64,000 bases of DNA from NCBI RefSeq assembly GCF_025567415.1, contig NZ_JAOQJV010000004.1, forward strand, positions 1 to 64,000. Direction: 5' to 3'. Each line of letters starts with the position of its first letter. Position 1 is the stretch's first letter. The position numbers and the translations under genes were made by a program. Shown here in pieces: positions 1 through 9,058 of the stretch. This DNA is from Claveliimonas ammoniilytica (GTDB taxonomy: Bacteria; Bacillota; Clostridia; Lachnospirales; Lachnospiraceae). The notes under the pieces were generated by a model. The model saw only the letters and a program-made list of their open reading frames with translations, was not told the origin of the DNA and made no database searches.

Positions 1-42
1 TGAACTGCTTCCCGTCAAGTAGACAATCAAAAAAATAAAAAC
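1..42. repeat. Left terminal inverted repeat of the IS3-family element
   Basis: This end matches the reverse complement of 1686-1727 at 32 of 42 positions, including a shared GTAGACAA/GTAGACAAG core and an A-rich inner part. It is the end distal to the orfA start. Confidence 0.8.
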
Positions 43-80
43 TATTTCTGCCACCAGATACGAGAAACTGGTGGCAGTTT

Positions 81-1016
81 TTATGCCGCCAACATATACT
101 GTTCGTGTTTTTCAAACGGAGTTAATACTCCAAGATTTCTTTGTAATCGTTTCGTGTTGTAATACTCAATGTAATCTTCAATCATAGTAATAAGAGATTC
201 TCGATCGGTAAATTTTTTGCCGTAATAGCGTTCTCTCTTTAGGATTCCCCAAAACCCTTCCATTGGACCATTGTCAATACATTTTGCAACTCTGGACATA
301 CTTTGAGTCATTCCTGCAGCTTCTAATTTTGCGTGAAAAGTACGACTTGTGTATTGGTAACCTCTATCAGAATGACACAATGGATGAGCATTCGGATTAC
401 TTTCAATAGCTTTGTCAAAAGTATCAAATACTAATGCATTATTATTGCTGTCTCTAATTACGTAGGATACAATCCGTCTATCATAAAGATCCAGAATGGC
501 ACTTAGATATACTTTGTGTTTTTCTTGTCCGGTATAATATTTAAACTCTGTAACATCAGTAAGCCATTTTTCGTTTGGAGCATCAGCATAAAATTCTCGA
601 TTCAATACATTTTCAGCTATAAATTGTGGATTTGCAGCCTGACGCGTGCATCCATTGTTTGAGTACTTAATTGTTGATTTGATATTCTTTTTTCTGCAAA
701 TGCGAAGTACTCGTTTATCATTCACTTTTATATCATGATAGCGTTCTAGGTCGTCTCGTATTCTTCGGTAACCTTTGTCTGGAGAGTCTGTATGTATTTG
801 TTCAATCGTTTCTGCAATACGCTCATTTTCTATCTCATTAGTCGGAATTTCCCTATTTAACCACTTGTAATAGGCTGCTCTACTTACATTTCCCAATTTA
901 CAAAGAGCACAAATTGGATATCCGTATGTTTCGTTTTCTTCTTTAATCGCCTGATAAATATGTTTGTGTCGTAGCAGGCTTAGCCCCGCCTCCTCTCTAT
1001 TTCGTTGAGTTTTTTT
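81..1016 (-). CDS. IS3-family transposase OrfB (DDE integrase domain), made by -1 frameshift from OrfA
   Basis: This is the catalytic half of the transposase. The HTH_21-like N-terminal part is followed by an rve integrase core with the DDE triad visible as D in LTDVTEF, D in CHSDRGYQ and E in GPMEGFWG. A TTG at 896 would begin a 271-residue protein, but the frame stays open upstream to the A7 run at 1010-1016. The family-typical residues (RHKHIYQAIKEE...) are encoded in that extension. I therefore take the frame from the slippery site, as in other IS3 elements where OrfAB is a fusion. There is no internal stop, so it looks functional. Confidence 0.88.
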   Translation of the reverse strand, partial: KKTQRNREEAGLSLLRHKHIYQAIKEENETYGYPICALCKLGNVSRAAYYKWLNREIPTNEIENERIAETIEQIHTDSPDKGYRRIRDDLERYHDIKVNDKRVLRICRKKNIKSTIKYSNNGCTRQAANPQFIAENVLNREFYADAPNEKWLTDVTEFKYYTGQEKHKVYLSAILDLYDRRIVSYVIRDSNNNALVFDTFDKAIESNPNAHPLCHSDRGYQYTSRTFHAKLEAAGMTQSMSRVAKCIDNGPMEGFWGILKRERYYGKKFTDRESLITMIEDYIEYYNTKRLQRNLGVLTPFEKHEQYMLAA

Positions 1017-1660
1017 AGGAATGATGCCTCCATTTCAGCTTTTTGTCGCTTGGCTTTTTCCAACTTTAATTCAGCACGAAGTCGTTCTATTTCAGTAAGC
1101 GTATCTTCCGGCTTGCGTTTGCCACGATTATCTTGCAACGCATCAATTCCGCCATTTTCATATTTTACGGTATAGTTTCGTGCTTGTTGATAGGAAACAC
1201 AAAATTTTTCAGCAGTTTCAGCGTAATTATGATCATGCGAAATACAATATGAAGCGATTTCTATTCGTTCTTCAAATGTGGTTTTTCTTCCTTTGGTCAT
1301 GATGACAGTTCCTCCTGTTCCGGAAGCTTTCAGCTCCTCATGACCATTATACTTCTTTATCCAGTTCCTGAGTTGAGCAGTTGAATGAATTTTAAATTTT
1401 TTACAGATACTCATAAGAGAACCTTCTCCATGCAAATATGCTGCAACCGCTTGTTCTTTTTCTTCTTTAGTATAATGCTTATTTTGATTTGTAGAAAATG
1501 CATCCACACCCATCGCTCTGTATTTATTCACCCACAGTCTAACGGCAGATACATCAATTCCAAATCTATTCGCAATGGAATACATACTCTCTTTACCATC
1601 TAAATATTTTTGTACAGCATTTAGTTTTTCTTCTATGCTGTACTTAACTTTTCTACTCAA
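980..1660 (-). CDS. IS3-family transposase OrfA (helix-turn-helix protein)
   Basis: This 226-residue protein has three successive helix-turn-helix segments of the Tnp_8 / insertion-element type, at about residues 8-45, 63-100 and 125-165. A C-terminal coiled-coil, Leu/Lys-rich segment follows (about 185-220), which in this family drives multimerisation. It starts at TTG 1660 with a GGGGG Shine-Dalgarno sequence 7 nt upstream. It ends 36 bp after the A7 slippery run where ribosomes can shift -1 into OrfB. It is longer than the roughly 100-residue OrfA of classical IS3 but typical of the multi-HTH versions in clostridia. Confidence 0.88.
   Translation of the reverse strand: MSRKVKYSIEEKLNAVQKYLDGKESMYSIANRFGIDVSAVRLWVNKYRAMGVDAFSTNQNKHYTKEEKEQAVAAYLHGEGSLMSICKKFKIHSTAQLRNWIKKYNGHEELKASGTGGTVIMTKGRKTTFEERIEIASYCISHDHNYAETAEKFCVSYQQARNYTVKYENGGIDALQDNRGKRKPEDTLTEIERLRAELKLEKAKRQKAEMEASFLKKLNEIERRRG
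1010..1016 (-). other. Programmed -1 ribosomal frameshift site (A AAA AAA) in the transposase
   Basis: On the minus strand the OrfA codons CTA AAA AAA CTC contain the heptamer A AAA AAA. Slipping back one base enters the OrfB frame, which then has no stop until 81. This is the standard arrangement for making the OrfAB transposase in IS3 elements. Confidence 0.75.
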
Positions 1661-1685
1661 AAAAATACCCCCTTTCAGGAAACAA

Positions 1686-1727
1686 GTTTTTATTATTTTA
1701 CTTGTCTACCTAAAAGGGAGCATATCA
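1686..1727. repeat. Right terminal inverted repeat of the IS3-family element
   Basis: This is the partner of the repeat at 1-42. It lies just upstream of orfA and includes the presumed transposase promoter and leader. The last bases are CATATCA, giving the CA end typical of IS3 elements. Confidence 0.8.
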
Positions 1728-1792
1728 ATACCACGAAAGAGTGTTTTTATTATTCTGCACAGACTGTTTATTAATTGTCTGCTGACTGTTAT

Positions 1793-3925
1793 TTAGTTAT
1801 ATACAACAACCGTTGTTCCTCGCGGAATATTGTCATAAATCCATTTACAATTTGGCATTTCCAGTCTGACACATCCGTGAGATAATCCCATTCCCACACG
1901 TCCGTCTGCAATAGAGCCATTCGGCCAGCATAATACACTGTGGAACAGATAATCTCCGTAGAACTGTGTCCACCAGAAGCATCTGTATGCACCGGAATTG
2001 AAATAATAACCTCTGTTACCCACACTGAATACACCTCTTACTGTCGGTGTACTTGGTTTTCCGTCACCGCATGCCCAGTACTTGACACAAGTCCAGAATC
2101 CTCTTGATCCCTGGTAAATACCAACTCTGTGAGTTTTTCCATCTACCATGATAATGTACTGCGTCGGACTGCTGTACATATTAGCACGTGCGTACATTGC
2201 AGCATCCGGTCCGGATGACTTTCTGGTCTGTGTATAATATCTGGAATTAGCTCCCGGCGCAGATGCATCTTTTGATACAAGCTTGATCTGCATACCTTCC
2301 ATACGATAACTGATCTTAGATGTTCCTGCTGTCTGTCCATTCTTCGCCCAGCCGAGCCAGCCATATTTTTGAACATACGTACGGTAATAAATATCGTAAT
2401 GCTTTGCAAAATCTCCTGTTAATTTAATCTTAACAGCTTCCATACCGCGGGAACCATCGTCGCAGCCTGCGAACTGTCCCTGTTCAGACCATCCTGTCCA
2501 GCCTGTACTTGACAAATATGCTGCATATTGAATAGATCCTTTTGGAAGATTCGCAATACTTTCATCCTGATTCAGATACAATGTAATGCCTTCGAGTCTC
2601 TTACTCTTTCCGGTCACACCTACGGTACTTCCCTGTGCTATTTTTCCAGTTGTGCCCTGGCCCTGTACTTTACCGGTATAATAAAAGTCACTGTTCTGGT
2701 ATCCCTGCAGATATGTCGTGCCAGCTGTAGACGGTGGTGTATCGCCTTTTTTCACCAGTTTGATCTTCATCGCTTCGATACGCTTACTGAGATTCATAGA
2801 TCCGGCAAGTGCGTCATCTCCGCCACACACATATGCTGACCAACCGATTCTGGCAAGATATACCCTGTAGTATACATCATAATATTCCGCCACTTCTCCT
2901 GTCAGCTTCACGCGGAGTGCTTCAATACGTTTGCTCTTTCCGGTCGTTCCGGCAAGCTGTCCGTCACTTTTCCAGTCCTGCCAGCCATTTCCCTGTACAT
3001 ATACTTGGTATGCAATTCCTCCGGTATATCCGGTTGTTCCTTCCACATCCGGAAGACTGATCTTAAGCGCTTCCATTCTCTTGCTCTTTCCGGTTACGCC
3101 ATTTACTGCGTTGTCATATCCTTTGGATCTCCATCCATAACTCTGCATATGCGTCTGGTAACCTACCAGCGGACACTTATATGCATTTCCTGTACTTTCC
3201 GGTGCATCTTCACCTTTCTTCACCAGTTTGATCTCAATGGCTTCCATTCTCTTTGACGCTGTCGCACTTCCGGCTTTTTCTCCATTCTTTGCCCAGCCGA
3301 GCCATCCGTAAGTCTGTACATGTGTACGGTAATACACATCATAATCATCCGCAATAGATCCTGTAAGCTTTACAGTAATTGCTTCCAGACGTTTCGCCTG
3401 TCCGCTGGTTCCGGACACAGCACCATCTTTGACTGCATTCTGCCAGCCATAGCTCTGTACATGTACTGCATATTCAACACCGCTGCCTTCGTACTTTTCA
3501 GGCAGATCAGTTAATTTGATCTTGATTGCTTCCAGGCGCTTCGCTTTACCTGATGTTCCTGCAAGCGCACCATCCTTCACCGTCTTCTGCCATCCATAAC
3601 TCTGTACATGCGTCTGATATTCTATGCTGACCGGTTTTTCTTCTTCCTGTTCTTCTTCATCAGATGGTTCTTCTGCTGCGGGTTCTTCTGTTGGTTCCCC
3701 GTCATTCTCTCCTTCTCCATCCAGTTCCGAATCTTTCACCGCATCTGCCACATCTGAACTCTCATCCCCTGTACCGGCATTACCGCCTGCTCCAACACTC
3801 TGTCCGCTCTGGATATCTCCATTCACTTCCGATGCATCTGCATGAAGTGCGGAGATGGAGCTGGTGCCCACAAGTGTCAGACAAAGAAGCATAGCCATTA
3901 TACTTTTCCGAATGCGTGACTTCAT
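1793..3925 (-). CDS. Secreted L,D-transpeptidase with nine ChW repeats
   Basis: This secreted cell-wall protein has 710 residues. A signal peptide (about 1-30) and an acidic linker (about 35-95) lead into nine ChW repeats (about 95-565), each near 46 residues with GW and KRxEA signatures. A C-terminal YkuD domain (about 600-710) holds the SHGCVRL motif with the nucleophilic Cys. YkuD enzymes form 3-3 cross-links or attach proteins to peptidoglycan. I chose ATG 3925 because GGAGG lies 8 nt before it; upstream in-frame starts lack spacing. Repeat 7 is degenerate and lacks GW. The gene is last in a four-gene cluster and may also have its own promoter. The IS element lies 65 bp downstream. Confidence 0.9.
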   Translation of the reverse strand: MKSRIRKSIMAMLLCLTLVGTSSISALHADASEVNGDIQSGQSVGAGGNAGTGDESSDVADAVKDSELDGEGENDGEPTEEPAAEEPSDEEEQEEEKPVSIEYQTHVQSYGWQKTVKDGALAGTSGKAKRLEAIKIKLTDLPEKYEGSGVEYAVHVQSYGWQNAVKDGAVSGTSGQAKRLEAITVKLTGSIADDYDVYYRTHVQTYGWLGWAKNGEKAGSATASKRMEAIEIKLVKKGEDAPESTGNAYKCPLVGYQTHMQSYGWRSKGYDNAVNGVTGKSKRMEALKISLPDVEGTTGYTGGIAYQVYVQGNGWQDWKSDGQLAGTTGKSKRIEALRVKLTGEVAEYYDVYYRVYLARIGWSAYVCGGDDALAGSMNLSKRIEAMKIKLVKKGDTPPSTAGTTYLQGYQNSDFYYTGKVQGQGTTGKIAQGSTVGVTGKSKRLEGITLYLNQDESIANLPKGSIQYAAYLSSTGWTGWSEQGQFAGCDDGSRGMEAVKIKLTGDFAKHYDIYYRTYVQKYGWLGWAKNGQTAGTSKISYRMEGMQIKLVSKDASAPGANSRYYTQTRKSSGPDAAMYARANMYSSPTQYIIMVDGKTHRVGIYQGSRGFWTCVKYWACGDGKPSTPTVRGVFSVGNRGYYFNSGAYRCFWWTQFYGDYLFHSVLCWPNGSIADGRVGMGLSHGCVRLEMPNCKWIYDNIPRGTTVVVYN

Positions 3926-3997
3926 TTTCATTTCCTCCCATATTGATATTGACAGATCATCCTGTCCTATATTGTATATTACCAATATTTACATATA

Positions 3998-4027
3998 ATA
4001 TTACCATTATATAATGCCAGGCGTCAA
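3998..4027 (-). promoter_or_regulatory. Possible sigma-A promoter for the L,D-transpeptidase gene
   Basis: The 122-bp gap holds minus-strand TTGACG (4022-4027), an 18-nt spacer and TAATAT (3998-4003). An alternative pair is TTGAAT (4027-4032) with TATAAT (4006-4011) at a 15-nt spacing. Both are imperfect, so internal transcription of the last ChW gene is only a suggestion. Confidence 0.35.
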
Positions 4028-4047
4028 TTCAATCCCTGTATACTCTC

Positions 4048-6453
4048 TTATTTTTTCACAAAAGGCTTCGATGTACTTCCCGGAGCTTTGCCTCCTTTTT
4101 CCACCAGTACAATCTGTACCGCTTCCAGACGTTTTGCAAATCCTTCCGTACCTGCGCTCTCACCATTCTTTGCCCAGCCCAGCCATCCATAAGTCTGACT
4201 GTGCACCCGATAATAGATATCGTACTTCTCCGCCATCTGGCCGGTCAGCTTAATTTGAATTGCTTCCAGACGTTTCGCCTGTCCGCTGGTTCCAGCTGTA
4301 TTCCCGCCTGTTACCCAGTTCTGCCAGCCATAGGTCTGTACATGCGTTTTGTATTGAATGTACTGGTTCATCTTAGCATCCGGGAATCGAATCTGAATTG
4401 CCTCCAGACGCTTTGCTTTTCCTGTCGTTCCACTTGTTTCTCCATCATAGCTGTAATCTTTCCAGCCATAGGTCTGTACATGCGTGCGGTATTTTATTTC
4501 AGCCTGTTTATATGTATTTGCCGTACTTCCCGGTGCCGCCGCTCCTTTTCGCACAAGCTTCACCTGTACTGCCTCTACTCGTTTTCCATAATCTATCGTA
4601 CCTGCCGTCTGATCATTCTTTGCCCAGCCAAGCCAGCCAAAGCTTTGACAGTACGTCCGGTAATATACATCGTAATACGATGCCATCTCACCTGTCAGAT
4701 GGATTTTAACAGCTTCTATACGCTTACCGCTTCCCTGCGTTCCTGATGACGCTCCATCTTTCTTTTCACCAGTCCATCCTGTACTCTGCACATATGTATT
4801 ATATACAATGCTTCCTGTCCCTTCTCCATTCGCAATCTTCATCTGCAGACTTTCCAGTATTCTGGCCTGTCCGCTGGTTCCAGCTGTTTTTCCATCCGCT
4901 GCCGACAGCCAGCCGATCCCTTTGGCATATGCACTATATTTCACCGCAGTTGCAGTTTTTACAAACGGCTCAGCTGTACTTCCCGGTGCTGCGCTTCCTT
5001 TTGGTACAACAGCGATCTGCATTGCTTCCACTCTCTTACTATATCCCTGTGTTCCAGCTGCTTCGCCATTCTTTGCCCAGTCAAGCCAGCCATAACTCTG
5101 CGCATGTACACGATAATATATATCATACTTAGACGCCTGACTTCCTGTCAGTTTGATTTTAACAGCTTCAATACGTTTACTTTTTCCCGTTGTACCTGCA
5201 AGCGTTCCATTTGACACATAATCCTGCCAGCCATATGACTCCACATGTGCAGAATACTGGATTCCAAGATCTCCGTATCCACTTCCTACATTAATCTTAA
5301 ATGCTTCCAGACGTTTCGCATATCCGGTCACACCTGTCTGGTATCCATTCTGCACCACCGGCTGCCAGCCAAATGTCTGCATATAAGACTGATATGAGAT
5401 AATCTTAGAATCATTCACTTTTACAGGCTGTTCATCAAAAGTTTTCAACATCCAGAAGTTCAGATCCACATTACCGTTCACGCCATTTACACTGCCGGTA
5501 CTTGTACACTGCCACATATCGTAAGATTCGCTGTAATTGCATTTGTTTCCCCATTCTGCAATCCATTTTGACCAGGAAGCATTCTCAAATGTAGACGTAT
5601 TCAGGTAAGAAGTCCACCAGCTTCTGCTGGCATAAATACCTACGCGGTATCCTGCCGCTGATACTTTATCACAGTATGTCTGAGCCATCTGTGATATCAT
5701 ACTCTTTCCTGCATTCTCTACCGTCTTATCCTCCAAGTCATAGTAAACCGGAAGTGATGGGTGATGTCCTTTCAAAAGACGGATCGTATGCTCTGCCTCA
5801 CTCCGCGCATCTGCTGTACTATCTGCATAGGAATATAAATATACGCCATAAGGAATTCCAAGACGTTCACATTCCGACACATTGTACTCCCAGTATGTAT
5901 CGTCATAATATGTCAGGTTACTTCCATACCCGCATCGGATCACAGCGTATTCGATACCATCCGCTTTTACCTTCGCCCAGTCAATCTTTCCCTGCCACTG
6001 GCTGACATCAATACCTTTCTTTTCAGCTCCCTGAATAATGTCGCCATTGCCATTCACATATCGGCCGTTTACTTTGTTCCAGGCATTAGATGCTGCTCTG
6101 CTGCTGTATGCGGCCACTCCATCCCCCTGGTCAACCGGTTCACCGTCACGATATCTCCAGCTGTTCGCCTTTAATTCCTCAGGTTCACTGGCATCATCGG
6201 TATTATCCTCAGTCTGAGACTGCTCTTCTTCTGCTTCACTGTTTTCATCTGGCTGATCCTGCTGCCCTTCATCAGCTGTAACATCTTCCTGCTGATTTTC
6301 ATTGTCCTGTGAGTCTTCTGCTGTACTGCCTGTTTCTGTCTGAGAAATGTTCTGCTGTTCTTCAGCATCTGCTTTCAACGGGTTCACAGTTATACTTCCC
6401 ACAAGCATCAGACCCGCCATAATCAGGGCAATTGCTCTCTTTTGTTTTTTCAT
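4048..6453 (-). CDS. Secreted GH25 muramidase (lysozyme) with nine ChW repeats
   Basis: This 801-residue secreted protein begins with a signal peptide (about 1-30) and a Glu/Asp/Gln-rich linker. A glycoside hydrolase family 25 domain (about 145-335) follows, with GIDVSQWQ at its start and the acidic pair in YYDLEDK. GH25 enzymes cut the MurNAc-GlcNAc bond of peptidoglycan. Nine ChW repeats (about 345-801) form three triplets, and each third repeat has the YYRxxxQxxGWLxWAKN pattern. The catalytic domain is N-terminal, unlike the L,D-transpeptidase and NlpC/P60 members. It is third in the transcribed order, 28 bp after the GH73 gene, so co-transcription is likely. Confidence 0.92.
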   Translation of the reverse strand: MKKQKRAIALIMAGLMLVGSITVNPLKADAEEQQNISQTETGSTAEDSQDNENQQEDVTADEGQQDQPDENSEAEEEQSQTEDNTDDASEPEELKANSWRYRDGEPVDQGDGVAAYSSRAASNAWNKVNGRYVNGNGDIIQGAEKKGIDVSQWQGKIDWAKVKADGIEYAVIRCGYGSNLTYYDDTYWEYNVSECERLGIPYGVYLYSYADSTADARSEAEHTIRLLKGHHPSLPVYYDLEDKTVENAGKSMISQMAQTYCDKVSAAGYRVGIYASRSWWTSYLNTSTFENASWSKWIAEWGNKCNYSESYDMWQCTSTGSVNGVNGNVDLNFWMLKTFDEQPVKVNDSKIISYQSYMQTFGWQPVVQNGYQTGVTGYAKRLEAFKINVGSGYGDLGIQYSAHVESYGWQDYVSNGTLAGTTGKSKRIEAVKIKLTGSQASKYDIYYRVHAQSYGWLDWAKNGEAAGTQGYSKRVEAMQIAVVPKGSAAPGSTAEPFVKTATAVKYSAYAKGIGWLSAADGKTAGTSGQARILESLQMKIANGEGTGSIVYNTYVQSTGWTGEKKDGASSGTQGSGKRIEAVKIHLTGEMASYYDVYYRTYCQSFGWLGWAKNDQTAGTIDYGKRVEAVQVKLVRKGAAAPGSTANTYKQAEIKYRTHVQTYGWKDYSYDGETSGTTGKAKRLEAIQIRFPDAKMNQYIQYKTHVQTYGWQNWVTGGNTAGTSGQAKRLEAIQIKLTGQMAEKYDIYYRVHSQTYGWLGWAKNGESAGTEGFAKRLEAVQIVLVEKGGKAPGSTSKPFVKK

Positions 6454-6481
6454 AATACACTCCCGAAATACTTCTTATATA

Positions 6482-9013
6482 TTATTGTGTTATATAGCTG
6501 CCTTCTGTACTTCCCGGTACGTCATTTCCTTTTGGAACCAGCTTAATCTCGACTGCTTCCATACGTTTAGCAAGACCTGATGTTCCTGCCGGCTCTTCAT
6601 TTTTAGCCCATCCAAGCCATCCATAACTTTGGCTGTGTACCCGGTAATACACATCATACTTCTCAGCCATAGCTCCAGTCAGCCGTATCTGTACCGCCTC
6701 AAGACGTTTGGCTTTGCCCGATGTACCGGCAGACTTTCCATTACTTACCCAGTCCTGCCAGCCATAAGACTGTACATGCGCGCGGTATTCAATAGCTCCT
6801 TCTGCTTCTGGATTTACTAATTTAATCTGAAGTGCTTCCAGACGTTTCGATTCACCGGAAGTTCCAGCTGTCTCTCCATCGAACGCCCAGGACTGCCATC
6901 CATAGGTCTGTACATGTGTTTTATATTTTACCAGTGATTGAACATACGGATTCTCTGTACTGCCCGGTATAGTTCCTCCTTTTGGAACTAATTTAATCTG
7001 TATTGCTTCCAGACGTTTTCCATATCCGGAAGTTCCTGCACATTCACCATTCACCGCCCAGTCAAGCCATCCGTAACTCTGGCTGTGTACCCGGTAATAA
7101 ATATCATATTTATCTGCCATCTGGCCTGTCAGCTGAATCTGCACTGCTTCCAGACGTTTCGATTCGCCGGAAGTTCCTGCTTCTGCTCCATTTTCTTTCC
7201 AATCCATCCAGCCATAGGTCTGACAGTGTACTCTATACTTTACTCCGCCTTCCACAGATGGACTGCGCAGACTGATCTTCAGCGCTTCCAGACGTTTCGA
7301 TTCATCGGAAGTTCCCGCTGTCTCTCCATCGGATACCGTATCCATCCAGCCGTAGGTCTGACAATGTACCGAATAATCAATTCCTTCCTCCGGCGTCACA
7401 ATATCCGTTCCTGAATCGCCGCCACTGCCGCCGGAATTACCTCCGCTGTTATCTCCGGAATTATCTCCCGGTTTCCAGCTTCCCTGTGATATGATCTTCA
7501 CATAGTCTTTGCTGATATAGCTGTACATATTATCAACACTATATTTGCCGGAAGAAGTATCAACTGCTGAACGTCCGCTGTTGAGTACTGCATCACTCTG
7601 GATCTCATAAAATCCGTCTTTTTCTCCGCGGATCAATACCGAATAATTAGAATGACTTCCTGTTGTGTATAATACCGCAGTTGATGTAGATGCTTCTTTC
7701 CGGACATTCACATTGTTATGTGTAATATTGTCTGTATCCTTTATTCCTATCGTATACTTTTCCTTATCTTTATATCCGCCTGCTTTGTCCAGATTCCATG
7801 CTACATTAGCTATTTCCTCGCCCCAATACGGATTCGATGCATAACTGACATTAATGCCGCTGGACTTGTCACCCAGAAATGCGCCATGATAATATGTATA
7901 ACCAGGCCTGAGATATCGTTTCGACAGATATGTTTCTGAAAAATCTTTAATACATCCGTCTACACTGTTGAAAGTAAATGCCTGGCCGGTATCACTATCT
8001 ACCGCATTCAGTCCAAAGAGATTATTGCGGTTTAATGCATAATAACTTTTTCCCCATCCACTTTCACATGCTGCCACGCTGGCCATAAGAAGTGCATTTG
8101 TACCATATGTATTCTGGTAATTCACAAATGTACTTCCGGTGTTATACATCTTCGAACTGCTGCCGGCATAAGTATTAATAAAACTGTCCAGTTCACTGCC
8201 CGAATATTCCGTTACCGTTCTAAGCGGCAGATACTGATAATAATTGTAATAAGGATTACCTGCATTCACTGCATGACTTCTGGTATCAGACTGGTAATCT
8301 AACAACATTTTTGAATAACTGGTATAAAAGTAATGTCCGTCATAACTATAATAGGTAGTTCCGGCTGTCAGATAATCCGGACGCATTCCAACCATCACAG
8401 ATGCACCCCACCCCGGTGTCGTCATATTCATACAGATATGGTGTACTAATGTTGTACTGTCCGCATAATAACTGCTGTAACTCTGTGCATTATCAAGATC
8501 TGTAACCTGTACTTTAGATTCATCCACTTCACCGATCACGCCGGCTATCATAAATCTTACTTTTCCGTTCGATGTGCCAAGATACGCTCCATCTGCTCCT
8601 ACTGCACCACAGATATATCCCGATGCGCCGGTCTTGTACTCCGTATATTCTGTCACTTGTGAACTGCTGACTGCTTCCCCTTTTTTATTAGCACGGAAAT
8701 TCACAATCTTTACTGAAGTGCTTCTGGCTCTGTCAGCGCTGTCCTCTTCATCCTCTGCCGGAAGCGCTGTATCTGAGCTGCTGTCTTCTATCAGAGATGT
8801 ATTACCATTTTCATCTACCCGGTAGATCTCATCGAGTCTGCGCTGTCCATCCATAGACGCATCCTTACTTGAATCGTCATTAATGATTGACACATTCTGT
8901 TCTTCTGCAACCTGTTCCTGCGAAACATCTTCCTGCGCATACACTGATCCGGCATTCCCGATCAGCATTCCTGCACATAATAACCCCATTATAATCCTTT
9001 TCGCTCTCCGCAT
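6482..9013 (-). CDS. Secreted GH73 glucosaminidase with SH3-like domain and six ChW repeats
   Basis: This 843-residue secreted protein has a signal peptide (about 1-26) and an acidic linker. A region of unknown fold (about 100-250) precedes a glucosaminidase domain (about 260-400) with the catalytic-Glu context ACESGWGKS and the NLFGLNA motif. GH73 enzymes cleave the GlcNAc-MurNAc bond. A bacterial SH3-like segment (about 415-505), a Gly/Asp/Ser-rich linker and six ChW repeats in two triplets (about 540-843) follow. It lies 45 bp downstream of the NlpC/P60 gene and 28 bp upstream of the muramidase gene. Together they could open both glycan bonds. Confidence 0.9.
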   Translation of the reverse strand: MRRAKRIIMGLLCAGMLIGNAGSVYAQEDVSQEQVAEEQNVSIINDDSSKDASMDGQRRLDEIYRVDENGNTSLIEDSSSDTALPAEDEEDSADRARSTSVKIVNFRANKKGEAVSSSQVTEYTEYKTGASGYICGAVGADGAYLGTSNGKVRFMIAGVIGEVDESKVQVTDLDNAQSYSSYYADSTTLVHHICMNMTTPGWGASVMVGMRPDYLTAGTTYYSYDGHYFYTSYSKMLLDYQSDTRSHAVNAGNPYYNYYQYLPLRTVTEYSGSELDSFINTYAGSSSKMYNTGSTFVNYQNTYGTNALLMASVAACESGWGKSYYALNRNNLFGLNAVDSDTGQAFTFNSVDGCIKDFSETYLSKRYLRPGYTYYHGAFLGDKSSGINVSYASNPYWGEEIANVAWNLDKAGGYKDKEKYTIGIKDTDNITHNNVNVRKEASTSTAVLYTTGSHSNYSVLIRGEKDGFYEIQSDAVLNSGRSAVDTSSGKYSVDNMYSYISKDYVKIISQGSWKPGDNSGDNSGGNSGGSGGDSGTDIVTPEEGIDYSVHCQTYGWMDTVSDGETAGTSDESKRLEALKISLRSPSVEGGVKYRVHCQTYGWMDWKENGAEAGTSGESKRLEAVQIQLTGQMADKYDIYYRVHSQSYGWLDWAVNGECAGTSGYGKRLEAIQIKLVPKGGTIPGSTENPYVQSLVKYKTHVQTYGWQSWAFDGETAGTSGESKRLEALQIKLVNPEAEGAIEYRAHVQSYGWQDWVSNGKSAGTSGKAKRLEAVQIRLTGAMAEKYDVYYRVHSQSYGWLGWAKNEEPAGTSGLAKRMEAVEIKLVPKGNDVPGSTEGSYITQ

Positions 9014-9058
9014 ATACTTCCCTCCTGTGTACTGCCTTATCCACTGATGCCATTCATT

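Larger units (their letters stand above)
1..1727 (-). mobile_element. IS3-family (IS150-like) insertion sequence, apparently complete
   Basis: Two overlapping minus-strand transposase frames (OrfA, OrfB) lie between imperfect terminal inverted repeats. Bases 1-42 match the reverse complement of 1686-1727 at 32 of 42 positions. The element starts TGAACTGC and ends GCATATCA, so it has the TG...CA ends of the IS3 family. The left end is the first base of the window, so the target-site duplication cannot be checked. The right end is 65 bp from the stop of the L,D-transpeptidase gene, so the element sits immediately downstream of the cell-wall gene cluster. Confidence 0.9.

Noticed and set aside
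4201..4746. Repeated plus-strand frames opposite the ChW genes that look like repetitive proteins
   Set aside because: They are antisense images of the ChW repeats and have no start signals.
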